From: Halobacterium salinarum DSM 3754
Lineage (GTDB): Archaea; Halobacteriota; Halobacteria; Halobacteriales; Halobacteriaceae
Assembly (NCBI RefSeq): GCF_008124605.1
Contig: NZ_VRYN01000002.1
Span: 186,001-250,000, forward strand
Direction of reading: 5' to 3'
DNA length: 64,000 bases
In this document: positions 7,331-15,547 of the stretch, in pieces
Numbering within the stretch: the stretch's first letter is position 1
Layout: each line of letters starts with the position of its first letter
The notes under the pieces: generated by a model
The model's database searches: none
Told to the model about the DNA's origin: nothing
Seen by the model: only the letters and a program-made list of their open reading frames with translations
Program-made: the position numbers and the translations under genes

Positions 7331-8804
7331 TCTGGTTCCGTTCGTGGTTGCGGTCCCGATCTTCGGGTCGGTGCTGGCGTTCGCGGCCGGGATCGCGCGC
7401 CCGAAGACCGGGTGGCCGGTCGCGGCCGTCGCGTCGCTGGCTCAGGTCGCCGTCGCCGGCGTGCTGGCCGCGGCGACGTTCGGCGCCGGGCCCGCCCGGA
7501 TCGCGTACGTCGTCGGCGGCTTCGAGACGCCGTTCGGGATCGAACTGGTCGTCGACGGGCTGTCGGCGACGGTGCTGGTGTTGGTCGCGGTGGTGTCCCT
7601 GGGTGTGCTGGCGTACGCCCGCCGCGCGGGCCCACGGTCGAACGCGTTCTACGCGATCTACATGCTGCTGGTGGCCGGGCTGTCCGGGATGACCGTCACC
7701 GCGGACCTGTTCAACATGTACGTCTTCCTGGAGATCACGGGGCTGACGGCGTACGCGCTGGTGGCAGCCGGCGAGGACAGCCGGTCGACGGTCGCCGCCC
7801 TGAAATACCTCCTCGTGGGGACGTTCGGCGCGTCGCTGTTCCTGCTGGGGATCGGGTACGCGTACGTCGGCACCGGCACACTGAACATGGCCGACCTGGC
7901 CGCGAAGCTCGCGGATGCTGACCCCGTGCTCGCGCAGGCGGCGTTCGCGCTCATCGTCGTTGGGTTGTTCATCAAGGTGGCCGTGTTCCCGCTGCACACC
8001 TGGCAGCCCGACGCGTACGCGGGCGCACCCGACACCGTGAGCGCGCTCATCTCCGCGCTCGTCTCCACCGTCGCGGCGTACGCGCTGTTGCGCGTGGTGT
8101 ACACCGTGTTCGGCGCTGGGTTCCTCGATTCGACGCCGGTCGCTCGGGCGATCCTGATCGGCGGCGCCGTCGTCAGCATCGTCGCGGGAAGCCTGCTTGC
8201 GGTCTCCCAGTCCGAGATCAAGCGCGTGCTCGCGTACTCCTCGGTGTCGCAGTTCGGCCTCATCCTGGCTGCGATCGCGATCGGGAACGACACCGCGCTG
8301 ACCGGGGCGGCGATCCACCTGGTCGGGCACGCGGTCATGAAAGGCGGGTTGTTCCTCACCGCGGGGGTCGTGGCGACGGAGACGGGCGCGCGAACGATCG
8401 ACGAGTTCGACGGGTTGGCCGACCGCAGCCCGGTTGCTGCGGGCGCGTTCGGCGTGCTCGCGGTGTCGATGGTCGGAGTGCCGCCGACGGTCGGCTTCGC
8501 GGGCAAGTGGTATATCGCGATCGGCGCTGCCGAGGCGGGATCGTGGGCGCTGCTGGCCGTGATCGTGGCGAGCACGCTGCTCACGCTGGCGTACTTCCTG
8601 CGGCTCGTCGAGCGGATGTTCTTCCGGGCGCCCGCGACGGTGCCCGCTGACGGCCGCTCCGACGGCGCCGAGACGCCGGCGTCGTCGTCGACGGGGATGT
8701 ACGCGACCGTCGTCGGCGCGACCGTCTGCGCCGTTGCGCTCGGGTTCGGTGCGTTCGTGTACAGCACACAGATGCAGGCGACACTCACACAGCTTCTGTC
8801 ATGA
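7323..8804 (+). CDS. mrpD: Mrp antiporter subunit D, first copy
   Basis: A 493-residue, about 14-helix antiporter-type subunit related to NuoL/M/N. Ion-path residues are kept: Glu137 in LFNMYVFLEITG and Lys218 in GLFIKVAVFPLHTWQPDA. The conserved amphipathic PLHxWxPDAYAGAPDTVSALIS region identifies it as MrpD rather than MrpA, because it lacks the MrpA C-terminal extension. It starts at GTG 7323 inside the end of mrpC and its stop overlaps the next ATG (ATGA). Confidence 0.92.
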   Translation: MTDLVPFVVAVPIFGSVLAFAAGIARPKTGWPVAAVASLAQVAVAGVLAAATFGAGPARIAYVVGGFETPFGIELVVDGLSATVLVLVAVVSLGVLAYARRAGPRSNAFYAIYMLLVAGLSGMTVTADLFNMYVFLEITGLTAYALVAAGEDSRSTVAALKYLLVGTFGASLFLLGIGYAYVGTGTLNMADLAAKLADADPVLAQAAFALIVVGLFIKVAVFPLHTWQPDAYAGAPDTVSALISALVSTVAAYALLRVVYTVFGAGFLDSTPVARAILIGGAVVSIVAGSLLAVSQSEIKRVLAYSSVSQFGLILAAIAIGNDTALTGAAIHLVGHAVMKGGLFLTAGVVATETGARTIDEFDGLADRSPVAAGAFGVLAVSMVGVPPTVGFAGKWYIAIGAAEAGSWALLAVIVASTLLTLAYFLRLVERMFFRAPATVPADGRSDGAETPASSSTGMYATVVGATVCAVALGFGAFVYSTQMQATLTQLLS

Positions 8805-10420
8805 CAGAAATCACCTCACTCCGGCCGCTGGCCGCGGTGCTCGTGTCGGTGGTTGCCATCGCGCCGATCCTGGCGTCGGGCAGCCGCCCGAACCTCCGGG
8901 AGGGCTGGACGCTGCTGGCGTCCGTGCTCACGCTGGGCCTGGTCGGCAGCATGGTGCCGGGTGCCATCGCGGGCGACGTCTACGTCACCACGCTGTCCAC
9001 GTTCGTCCCGGGCGTCTCGCTGGCGCTGCGGGCGGACGCACTCGGCGTGTTGTTCGCGCTGCTGGCGAGCACGCTGTGGCTGGCGGCGAGCTTCTACAGC
9101 ATCGGCTACATGCGGGGGCTCGGCGAGCACAGCCAGACCCGGTATTTCGCCGCGTTCGCGGGCAGCATCGCGTCCGCGATCGCCGTGGCGTTCGCCGCGA
9201 ACCTCGTGGTGTTGTATCTGGCCTACGAGCTGCTGACCGTCGCGACGTACCCGCTGGTCGTCCATGACGAAACCGACGCCGCGCGGGCGGCCGGTCGGAA
9301 GTACCTCGCGTACACGTTCGGTGGCGGCGTCGCGGTGCTCGCGGGCGTCGTGCTCGTCTACCACGCCACCGGCACCACCGCGTTCGCGCCCGGCGGCATC
9401 GGCGGGCTCGCGACCGCCGACCCGACGCTCGCGCGGGCGGCGTTCGGCCTGCTCATCACCGGGTTCGGGGTGAAGGCGGCGCTCATGCCGCTGCACTCCT
9501 GGCTGCCCGACGCGATGGTTGCGCCCACCCCCGTCTCGGGGCTGTTGCACGCCGTGGCGGTCGTGAAAAGCGGCGTGTTCGGGATCGCGCGCGTGCTCTT
9601 GGACGTCTACGGGATCGACCTCGTTGCCCACCTCAACGTGGGCATGGCGGTCGCGGTCGTCGCGGCGATCACGCTCATCGTGGCGAGCGTCATCGCGCTC
9701 CGCCAGGACAACCTCAAGCGGCGGCTGGCGTTCTCGACGGTGAGCCAGCTGTCGTACATCGTGTTGGGGCTGGCTGTCGGCGCAGCCACCCCGGGGGCCG
9801 ACGCCACCAAGTGGGCGCTCATCGGGGGGCTGTTGCATATCCCCGCACACGCGTTCATGAAGCTCACACTGTTCTTCTGTGCGGGCGCGTTGCACGTCGA
9901 AACCCACACCGACGACATCTCGGACATGGCCGGCATCGGCAAGCGCATGCCGCTGACGATGACGGCGTTCGCGGTCGCCGCCGCGGGGATGGCTGGCATC
10001 CCGTTGGTCGCCGGGTTCGTGAGCAAGTATTTCCTGCTCATCGGCACCGTCACGGGCGGCCACCTCGTGTTCACGGCGGCGCTGTTGGTCTCCGGCGTGC
10101 TCAACATCGCGTACTTCTGGCCGGTCGTCTACACGGCGTTCTTCGAATCCCAGGGTGACAGCGACGAGAAACCCCTGGTCAGTGGGGCGCTCGGCGGCCG
10201 GCTGGGCGGACACACCCGCGCCGACGGCGGCCACGAGGGCGGCGGCTTCGAGCGCCGGGCGGTGTCCGGCGCGGAGGGGTCGTGGTTCCTCATCGGACCG
10301 GTGGTGTTCGCGGCGTTCGGGTCGATCGTGCTGGGCGTGATCCCGGACACCGCGGTGTTCCTGTCCCTCGTGCGGACGGTGGTTGACACCGCGACCGCGA
10401 TGGGGGTGGTGGGTGTATGA
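8801..10420 (+). CDS. Mrp antiporter subunit D-like, second copy
   Basis: A 539-residue antiporter subunit of the NuoL/M/N family, second of three in tandem. It retains Glu143 (VLYLAYELLTVATYPLV) and Lys225 (GFGVKAALMPLHSWLPDAMVAPTPVSGLLHAV), plus DNLKRRLAFSTVSQLSYIVLG, so it is likely competent for ion translocation. A hydrophilic Gly/His/Glu-rich loop at about 445-490 separates the last helices. The coupled start ATG 8801 and stop overlap place it firmly in the operon. It may fill the role of the large MrpA N-terminal domain. Confidence 0.9.
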   Translation: MTEITSLRPLAAVLVSVVAIAPILASGSRPNLREGWTLLASVLTLGLVGSMVPGAIAGDVYVTTLSTFVPGVSLALRADALGVLFALLASTLWLAASFYSIGYMRGLGEHSQTRYFAAFAGSIASAIAVAFAANLVVLYLAYELLTVATYPLVVHDETDAARAAGRKYLAYTFGGGVAVLAGVVLVYHATGTTAFAPGGIGGLATADPTLARAAFGLLITGFGVKAALMPLHSWLPDAMVAPTPVSGLLHAVAVVKSGVFGIARVLLDVYGIDLVAHLNVGMAVAVVAAITLIVASVIALRQDNLKRRLAFSTVSQLSYIVLGLAVGAATPGADATKWALIGGLLHIPAHAFMKLTLFFCAGALHVETHTDDISDMAGIGKRMPLTMTAFAVAAAGMAGIPLVAGFVSKYFLLIGTVTGGHLVFTAALLVSGVLNIAYFWPVVYTAFFESQGDSDEKPLVSGALGGRLGGHTRADGGHEGGGFERRAVSGAEGSWFLIGPVVFAAFGSIVLGVIPDTAVFLSLVRTVVDTATAMGVVGV

Positions 10421-12201
10421 TCGACACCTTCGTGCCGCCGTTCGTGCCGGTGTTGGTGGCCGCGCTGCTGGTGCCGTTTCTGTCGCGGCGAACCGGGCAC
10501 GCGCTGGGCGCGGTGGCGTCGGCCGCCGTGGTGCCGTACGTGTGGCTGGTCGCCACGGGCGCACACCTGCCGGTGAAGCTGTTCGGGTTCCACGCGATCC
10601 TGCTCAACGTCGACCCGTTCTCGACGCTGATGGGGCTGATCTTCGGGCTCATCGGCGCCGCCGGCGTGGTGTACTCGTACGCCAGCGACGCCGAGAACAT
10701 CCAGACCGCGTTCGCGCTGGGGTACGTGGGGACCAGCCTGGGTGCCGTGTTCGCGGGCGACTGGCTCACCCTCATCTTCTTCTGGGAGCTGATGGCCGCC
10801 ACGAGCACGCTGCTGGTCTGGCATTACGGCGGGAAGGCCGTGCGTGCGGGGTTCCGGTACGCGCTCGCCCACGGCATCGGCGGGACGCTGTTGCTCGCCG
10901 CGATCATCTGGCAGTTCGCCGAAACGGGCACGTTCCTGTTCGGGTCGGTGCCGGGCGGCCCCGAGACGGCGGGGCTAGCGGGCAGCATCGCGCCCGTGTT
11001 GGCGGCGCTCGGGATCGGCGTGAACGTCGGGTTCGTGGGGCTGCACGCGTGGCTGCCCGACACCTACCCGCGCCCGCACATCGCCGCCAGCGTGTTCCTG
11101 TGCGTGTTCACCACGAAAACCGGCGTGTACGGGCTGTATCGCGTGTTCCCCGAGCACGGGAACATGGCGGTGGCGTACATGGGTGGCGCGATGGCGGTGT
11201 TCGGCGCGATGATGGCGCTGTTCCAAAACGACATGCGGCGGCTGCTCTCGTATCACATTCAGTCACAGGTCGGGTACATGGTGGCCGGCGTGGGCATCGG
11301 CTCCGCGCTCGCACAGGCCGGCGCGTTCGCGCACGTGTTCAACCACATCCTCTACAAGGGGTTGTTGTTCATGACGGCGGGCGTCATCGTCTACCGGACC
11401 GGTGAGGAGCGCCTCCCGAAGCTCGGCGGGCTCGCCCGCGAGATGCCGATCACGGCCGGGGCGTTCACCGTGGCGGCGCTGTCGATCAGCGGGTTCCCCG
11501 GGTTCAACGGCTTCGTCTCGAAGGGCATCATCATCTCGGCGAGCCACTACATGCACGCGCCGCTGGTCACTGTCGGGGAGTTCACCGGCCTCCAGGTGTT
11601 GTTGTTGCTCGGTGGCGTCGGCACGTTCATGTCGTTCATCAAGTTCGGGTATTACGCGTTCTTCCACGGGAGCTACGACGGCACCGTGAAAGACGCCAAC
11701 CGCGGGCAGGCCGCCGCGATGGTCGCGATCGCGGCGCTGTGCCTGGGGTACGGGCTGTACCCCGAGGGGTTGTTCGGCATCCTCCCGATCGACGTGACCA
11801 CGAACCCGCCGGTCGGCCACGTGTACACGACGTACACGATGTCCCACCTCACGGAGGGCGTGGCGCTTGCCGTCCTGGGCGTGATCGGGTTCGTCCTCGT
11901 GAAGGCACCGCTATCGGGGCTTGGGCGGGTGCCCGACGTCGACGCCGTCTACAACCGCGTGCTGTTCTACGGCACGCGGGCGCTCGTAGTCGGCGTGACC
12001 GAGCTGTACGCGGCCGTGGATCGCGTTGTCGTGGCGGCGGCGTCCGCGACCGCGGGCGTCGTTCGCGCGCCGGACGCGGTGGCCGGGCGGCTGCTCGGTG
12101 ACACGGATTCGCCGGTGTCACTGCGGGCGGACTACAGCACGAGCATCCTGGTGGTGGCTGTGGTTGTGGCCGCGTTCGTCGTGGCGATCACCGCCCTGTA
12201 G
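10417..12201 (+). CDS. Mrp antiporter subunit D-like, third copy, with K-to-N change
   Basis: A 594-residue member of the NuoL/M/N family, last gene of the operon. It keeps the helix-5 glutamate (Glu124, [11 protein letters not shown]) but where the other two copies have lysine before the PLHxWLPDA motif it has Asn203 ([23 protein letters not shown]). It also has a C-terminal extension of about 110 residues ending in one more hydrophobic helix ([20 protein letters not shown]). It is real coding sequence with a coupled ATGA start. Whether it still pumps or has become structural cannot be decided from sequence. Confidence 0.9.
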   Translation: MIDTFVPPFVPVLVAALLVPFLSRRTGHALGAVASAAVVPYVWLVATGAHLPVKLFGFHAILLNVDPFSTLMGLIFGLIGAAGVVYSYASDAENIQTAFALGYVGTSLGAVFAGDWLTLIFFWELMAATSTLLVWHYGGKAVRAGFRYALAHGIGGTLLLAAIIWQFAETGTFLFGSVPGGPETAGLAGSIAPVLAALGIGVNVGFVGLHAWLPDTYPRPHIAASVFLCVFTTKTGVYGLYRVFPEHGNMAVAYMGGAMAVFGAMMALFQNDMRRLLSYHIQSQVGYMVAGVGIGSALAQAGAFAHVFNHILYKGLLFMTAGVIVYRTGEERLPKLGGLAREMPITAGAFTVAALSISGFPGFNGFVSKGIIISASHYMHAPLVTVGEFTGLQVLLLLGGVGTFMSFIKFGYYAFFHGSYDGTVKDANRGQAAAMVAIAALCLGYGLYPEGLFGILPIDVTTNPPVGHVYTTYTMSHLTEGVALAVLGVIGFVLVKAPLSGLGRVPDVDAVYNRVLFYGTRALVVGVTELYAAVDRVVVAAASATAGVVRAPDAVAGRLLGDTDSPVSLRADYSTSILVVAVVVAAFVVAITAL

Positions 12202-12259
12202 GGCGTACCACGGGCATTCCGTTCCGTCACCTTTTCGTCGGCCCGCGAGTATTTCCTGC

Positions 12260-12826
12260 ATGGATCGGCTCAAGCAGTCCCTGCTCGATGCCCCCATCAT
12301 CGAGAAGGACGGTTACCATTATTTCGTACATCCGATCAGTGACGGCGTCCCGATGCTGGAGCCGGAGTTGCTGCGGGAGATCGTCATTCGCATCATTCGG
12401 AAGGCCGAGCTCGACGAGGTCGACAAGATCGTCACCCCCGCAGCGATGGGGATCCACATCTCCACGGCGGTCTCGTTGATGACCGACATCCCGATCGTGG
12501 TCATTCGGAAGCGCGAGTACGGGCTGCCCGGCGAGGTCGCGCTCAGCCAGGAGACGGGCTACTCGGAGAACGAGATGTACATCAACGACGTTCACGAGGG
12601 CGACCGCGTGCTCGTGCTCGACGACGTGCTGTCGACCGGCGGGACGCTGCGCGCGATCACGGACGCCTTGGAGCAGACCGGCGCGGACGTCGCGGACGTG
12701 CTGGCGGTCATCAAGAAGGCGGGGCCGAACGAGCTCGACGACACGGACATGGACGTGCGGACGCTGATCAACGTCGACGTGGCGGACGGCGAGGTCGTCG
12801 TCGTCGACGACCAGGGCGATCACTGA
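12260..12826 (+). CDS. HGPRTase-like purine phosphoribosyltransferase
   Basis: A 188-residue type I phosphoribosyltransferase. The PRPP loop is clear ([17 protein letters not shown]), preceded by [52 protein letters not shown], the arrangement found in archaeal hypoxanthine/guanine or adenine phosphoribosyltransferases. It would convert a free purine base plus PRPP to the nucleotide in salvage. Base specificity is not readable. ATG 12260 was chosen because the N-terminus then matches the archaeal family ([16 protein letters not shown]); a CTTTTCG run lies in the 58-nt gap after the Mrp operon. Confidence 0.85.
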   Translation: MDRLKQSLLDAPIIEKDGYHYFVHPISDGVPMLEPELLREIVIRIIRKAELDEVDKIVTPAAMGIHISTAVSLMTDIPIVVIRKREYGLPGEVALSQETGYSENEMYINDVHEGDRVLVLDDVLSTGGTLRAITDALEQTGADVADVLAVIKKAGPNELDDTDMDVRTLINVDVADGEVVVVDDQGDH

Positions 12827-12894
12827 GCCGGGAAGCCGGCGGGGATCGCGGCGGACACGCGGTTTTTCTTCTCGGGTGCCGTACGAAGGGGTAC

Positions 12895-13575
12895 ATGGCA
12901 TCCGCACTGCTGGTCGTGAGCGAGGAGGGATACTGGGGCGAAGAATGCATCGAGCCGTTGACGACGCTCGACGACGCTGGGTTCGACGTGACGGTGGCGA
13001 CGCCGAGTGGCGGGCCGGCCGTGCTCGACGAGCGATCCGTCGACACCGCCGAGGTCGACGCCGACACCGCCGAGTGGGTGCAGGAGGTCCACGAGAACGA
13101 CGAGCGGCTGAACGACCCCGAGCCGCTGGCCGCCCAGACGGCCGCGGAGTACGACACGGTCGTGTTCCCCGGTGGGCACGGCGCAGAGTGGGACGTGAAC
13201 CAGGACGTCGACGCGCGCCGGCTGCTGCGGAACGCGGTCGCCGGCGAGGACGGAACGGCGCTGGTTGTCTGCCACACCATCGGCATCCTGGCGTGGACGC
13301 GCACCGACGACGGTGACTTCCTGGCGGAGGGCCGGTCGATCACCGGCTTCCCCAACGAGTGGGAGGAGGGAATCGTCGACGAGCACGACCGCCTGCCCGA
13401 CGGCCGCAAGCTCCCCTACTGGGTCGAGGACGAGGTCGTGGCTGTGGGCGCAGACTGGGACGCCGAACTCGATTCGGAGACGAGCGTCACGGTCGACGGC
13501 GACCTGGTGACCGCGCGCGGTCCGGGGTCGTCGGCGGCCGCCGCCGACAGGCTGCTCGACGAGCTCGACGTGTAG
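12895..13575 (+). CDS. DJ-1/PfpI (class I amidotransferase-like) protein
   Basis: A 226-residue member of the DJ-1/PfpI/Hsp31 superfamily. The nucleophile elbow VVCHTIG holds the predicted reactive cysteine, with YDTVVFPGGHGAEWDV forming the GGHG oxyanion region and an N-terminal EEGYWGEEC segment carrying the acidic partner. Length and insertion pattern are nearer Hsp31-like proteins (glyoxalase, deglycase or chaperone activities have been reported for the family) than small DJ-1. The actual activity is unknown. Confidence 0.82.
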   Translation: MASALLVVSEEGYWGEECIEPLTTLDDAGFDVTVATPSGGPAVLDERSVDTAEVDADTAEWVQEVHENDERLNDPEPLAAQTAAEYDTVVFPGGHGAEWDVNQDVDARRLLRNAVAGEDGTALVVCHTIGILAWTRTDDGDFLAEGRSITGFPNEWEEGIVDEHDRLPDGRKLPYWVEDEVVAVGADWDAELDSETSVTVDGDLVTARGPGSSAAAADRLLDELDV

Positions 13576-13637
13576 GAAATCTCCCACACGGCGACCGAAT
13601 CAGAACCCTTATCCGTAAAACCGAGTTATGGATTGAT

Positions 13638-13712
13638 AGCGGGATGGGATAGCCAGGAGATTCCGCCGGGCTCATAACCCGGAGATCGGTAGTTCAAATC
13701 TACCTCCCGCTA
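13638..13712 (+). tRNA. initiator tRNA-Met (CAT)
   Basis: A 75-nt cloverleaf. The acceptor stem AGCGGGA (13638-13644) pairs with TCCCGCT (13705-13711), discriminator A at 13712. The anticodon stem CCGGG/CCCGG encloses CTCATAA, anticodon CAT at 13673-13675. The T arm is GGTAGTTCAAATCTACC. The A1-U72 pair and the three consecutive G-C pairs next to the anticodon loop are hallmarks of the archaeal initiator rather than the elongator. CCA is not encoded. An AT-rich CTTATCCGTAAAA about 25-30 nt upstream could be its promoter. Confidence 0.96.
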
Positions 13713-13878
13713 CTCCTCTGGAACTCGACTCCTGAGCCTCGCCACTGTCGCGGGGCCTCCCGAGAGTTCCTGTCCCCTGCTTGTGCAGCGGTGCGTGTTC
13801 TCATTACAGCCGAGCGCAGCGAGCGCCGGCGCGGATCGTGTCGTCGATCGCCGGCAGCGACTGCCCCACGGGGTCCAA

Positions 13879-15435
13879 TCAGCGCCGAACCGCGTCGGCG
13901 ATGGTGTTCCGGTAGCGCGTGGCGAGTTCGCGGACGACGAGTCGGTCGCGGGGGTCGACGCCGAGGACCGAGAGCGCGCCGAGATACGAGGGCAGGCCGA
14001 CGAGAACACCGGCAGCGATTGCCAGCGAGCTGTCCACGAGCAGGGATCGGACGCCGAGCATCGCGGCGGCCATCACGGCACCGGCGGCGAGCGGTCGGAG
14101 GAACGTGGCATCGAACGGCCAGAGGCCTTCGAAGCGCCGGAGGAGCAGGACTTGAAGGGCGTTCTGGACGGCGATGGCCAGCGAGGTGCCGAGCGCCGCG
14201 CCGACGAGCTTGAACTCGACGACGAAGACGTACGTGAGGGCGACGTTGAGCACGGCGAGCAGCCAGTCCAGCGCCATCCGGGCGTACTGGTGGTCGGTCA
14301 TCATGAGCAGCCAGCCGGTCGCGCCCACGGCGCTGCCGACGAACACGCCCGCGAGGTAGACGGCGAGCGGCCCGTATCCGCGGGTGTACGTCGGGCCGAA
14401 CAGCGCGAGCAGGTCGCGGCCGAACACGAGCTCGACGGCGAGGATGGGGACGACGGTGGTGACGATGAGCCGGGTCACCGACGAGTAGACGGCGTTCAGG
14501 GTGTCGATGTCGCCGGCGGCGTGGAGCCGGGAGGCGACCGGGGGGAGCAGTTGGTTGAACGACAGCAGGGGGATCCACGCGATGGAGACGAGCACGAGCA
14601 CGACGTTGTAGACGCCGGCCGCGACGGCCGTGAGGAGCGCGCCCACGAGGAGGATGTCAGCGCGGTTCTGGAACACCTTCCCGAAGCTGCTCATCGCGAC
14701 CGGGGCTGCGTGGTCGTAGAACCGGCGGGCGTCCCGGCGGAGGCCGCGCAGCGTCGGCGTGACGCCGGTGACGCGCGCCGTGAGTGGGAACCCGAGAACG
14801 ACGAGGACGAGCATGCTGGCGGCGTATGCGCCGGCGACACCCACCACGGAGTAGCCGAGCGCGAGCGCCGTGAGCGCGCCCACGAGGCGGACGGCGGGCC
14901 GGAGGAGTTTATTGAACAGGACTTCACCGCGGGCCGAGCCGTCGGCGCGAAAGGTGGCGGCGTACACCATCACGAGGCCGACGAGCACGACGACCACGCC
15001 GAGCAGCCGCATCGCCGCCGGGAACGACGGGTGGTCGACGGTGGCGGCGTTCAGGCGGGGTGCCGCGAGCCAGACGCCCGCCGTGATGAGCAGTCCAACG
15101 CCGGCGGTGGTGACGTACGCGAGGCCGGTCACCCGAGAGCGGCGGCGGGCGTCGGCGGCGGGCAGGTACCGTTGGAGGGTGGGGACGCTGCCGAAGGTGA
15201 CCAGCCGGGACAGCAGCTGTGCGATCCGCCACGCGAGCGCGTAGACGCCGTACGCGACGGGGCCGAGACCGCGGGCGAGCGCGAACTCCACTACAGCGAC
15301 GAGCGCGCGCTGGGCGGAGACGCCGCCGGAGGTGACGACAGCGCCGTGAGAGATCGTCACCAGCGCGTCGCGTTCAGCCTCTGACACAGTCTCGCCGGGG
15401 GCGGTCGCCTCGTGGTCGTCGGTGCTGTCTCCCAT
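13879..15435 (-). CDS. polysaccharide/oligosaccharide flippase (Wzx/MATE-like)
   Basis: A 518-residue polytopic protein with about 12-14 predicted helices and a hydrophilic N-terminal tail of about 28 residues. The start of the membrane domain (HGAVVTSGGVSAQRALVAVVEFALARGLGPVAYGVYALAWR) has the pattern of the polysaccharide-synthesis (RfbX/Wzx) flippase family, which moves lipid-linked sugars across the membrane. It probably serves N-glycosylation or exopolysaccharide. No glycosyltransferase lies nearby; the next gene (divergent) is a DUF2298 membrane protein, a family often predicted to act on lipid-linked sugars. Substrate unknown. Confidence 0.82.
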   Translation of the reverse strand: MGDSTDDHEATAPGETVSEAERDALVTISHGAVVTSGGVSAQRALVAVVEFALARGLGPVAYGVYALAWRIAQLLSRLVTFGSVPTLQRYLPAADARRRSRVTGLAYVTTAGVGLLITAGVWLAAPRLNAATVDHPSFPAAMRLLGVVVVLVGLVMVYAATFRADGSARGEVLFNKLLRPAVRLVGALTALALGYSVVGVAGAYAASMLVLVVLGFPLTARVTGVTPTLRGLRRDARRFYDHAAPVAMSSFGKVFQNRADILLVGALLTAVAAGVYNVVLVLVSIAWIPLLSFNQLLPPVASRLHAAGDIDTLNAVYSSVTRLIVTTVVPILAVELVFGRDLLALFGPTYTRGYGPLAVYLAGVFVGSAVGATGWLLMMTDHQYARMALDWLLAVLNVALTYVFVVEFKLVGAALGTSLAIAVQNALQVLLLRRFEGLWPFDATFLRPLAAGAVMAAAMLGVRSLLVDSSLAIAAGVLVGLPSYLGALSVLGVDPRDRLVVRELATRYRNTIADAVRR

Positions 15436-15547
15436 CGTGCTGTGACGTGCGAGTGCGCGTCGCCAAGTAGCCTATTCGGTCCGCCGGCCGGCGGAGCCGC
15501 GGGCGGAACCCGAAAACGTTTGCCCGATCAACGCCACGCCTCCGCTA

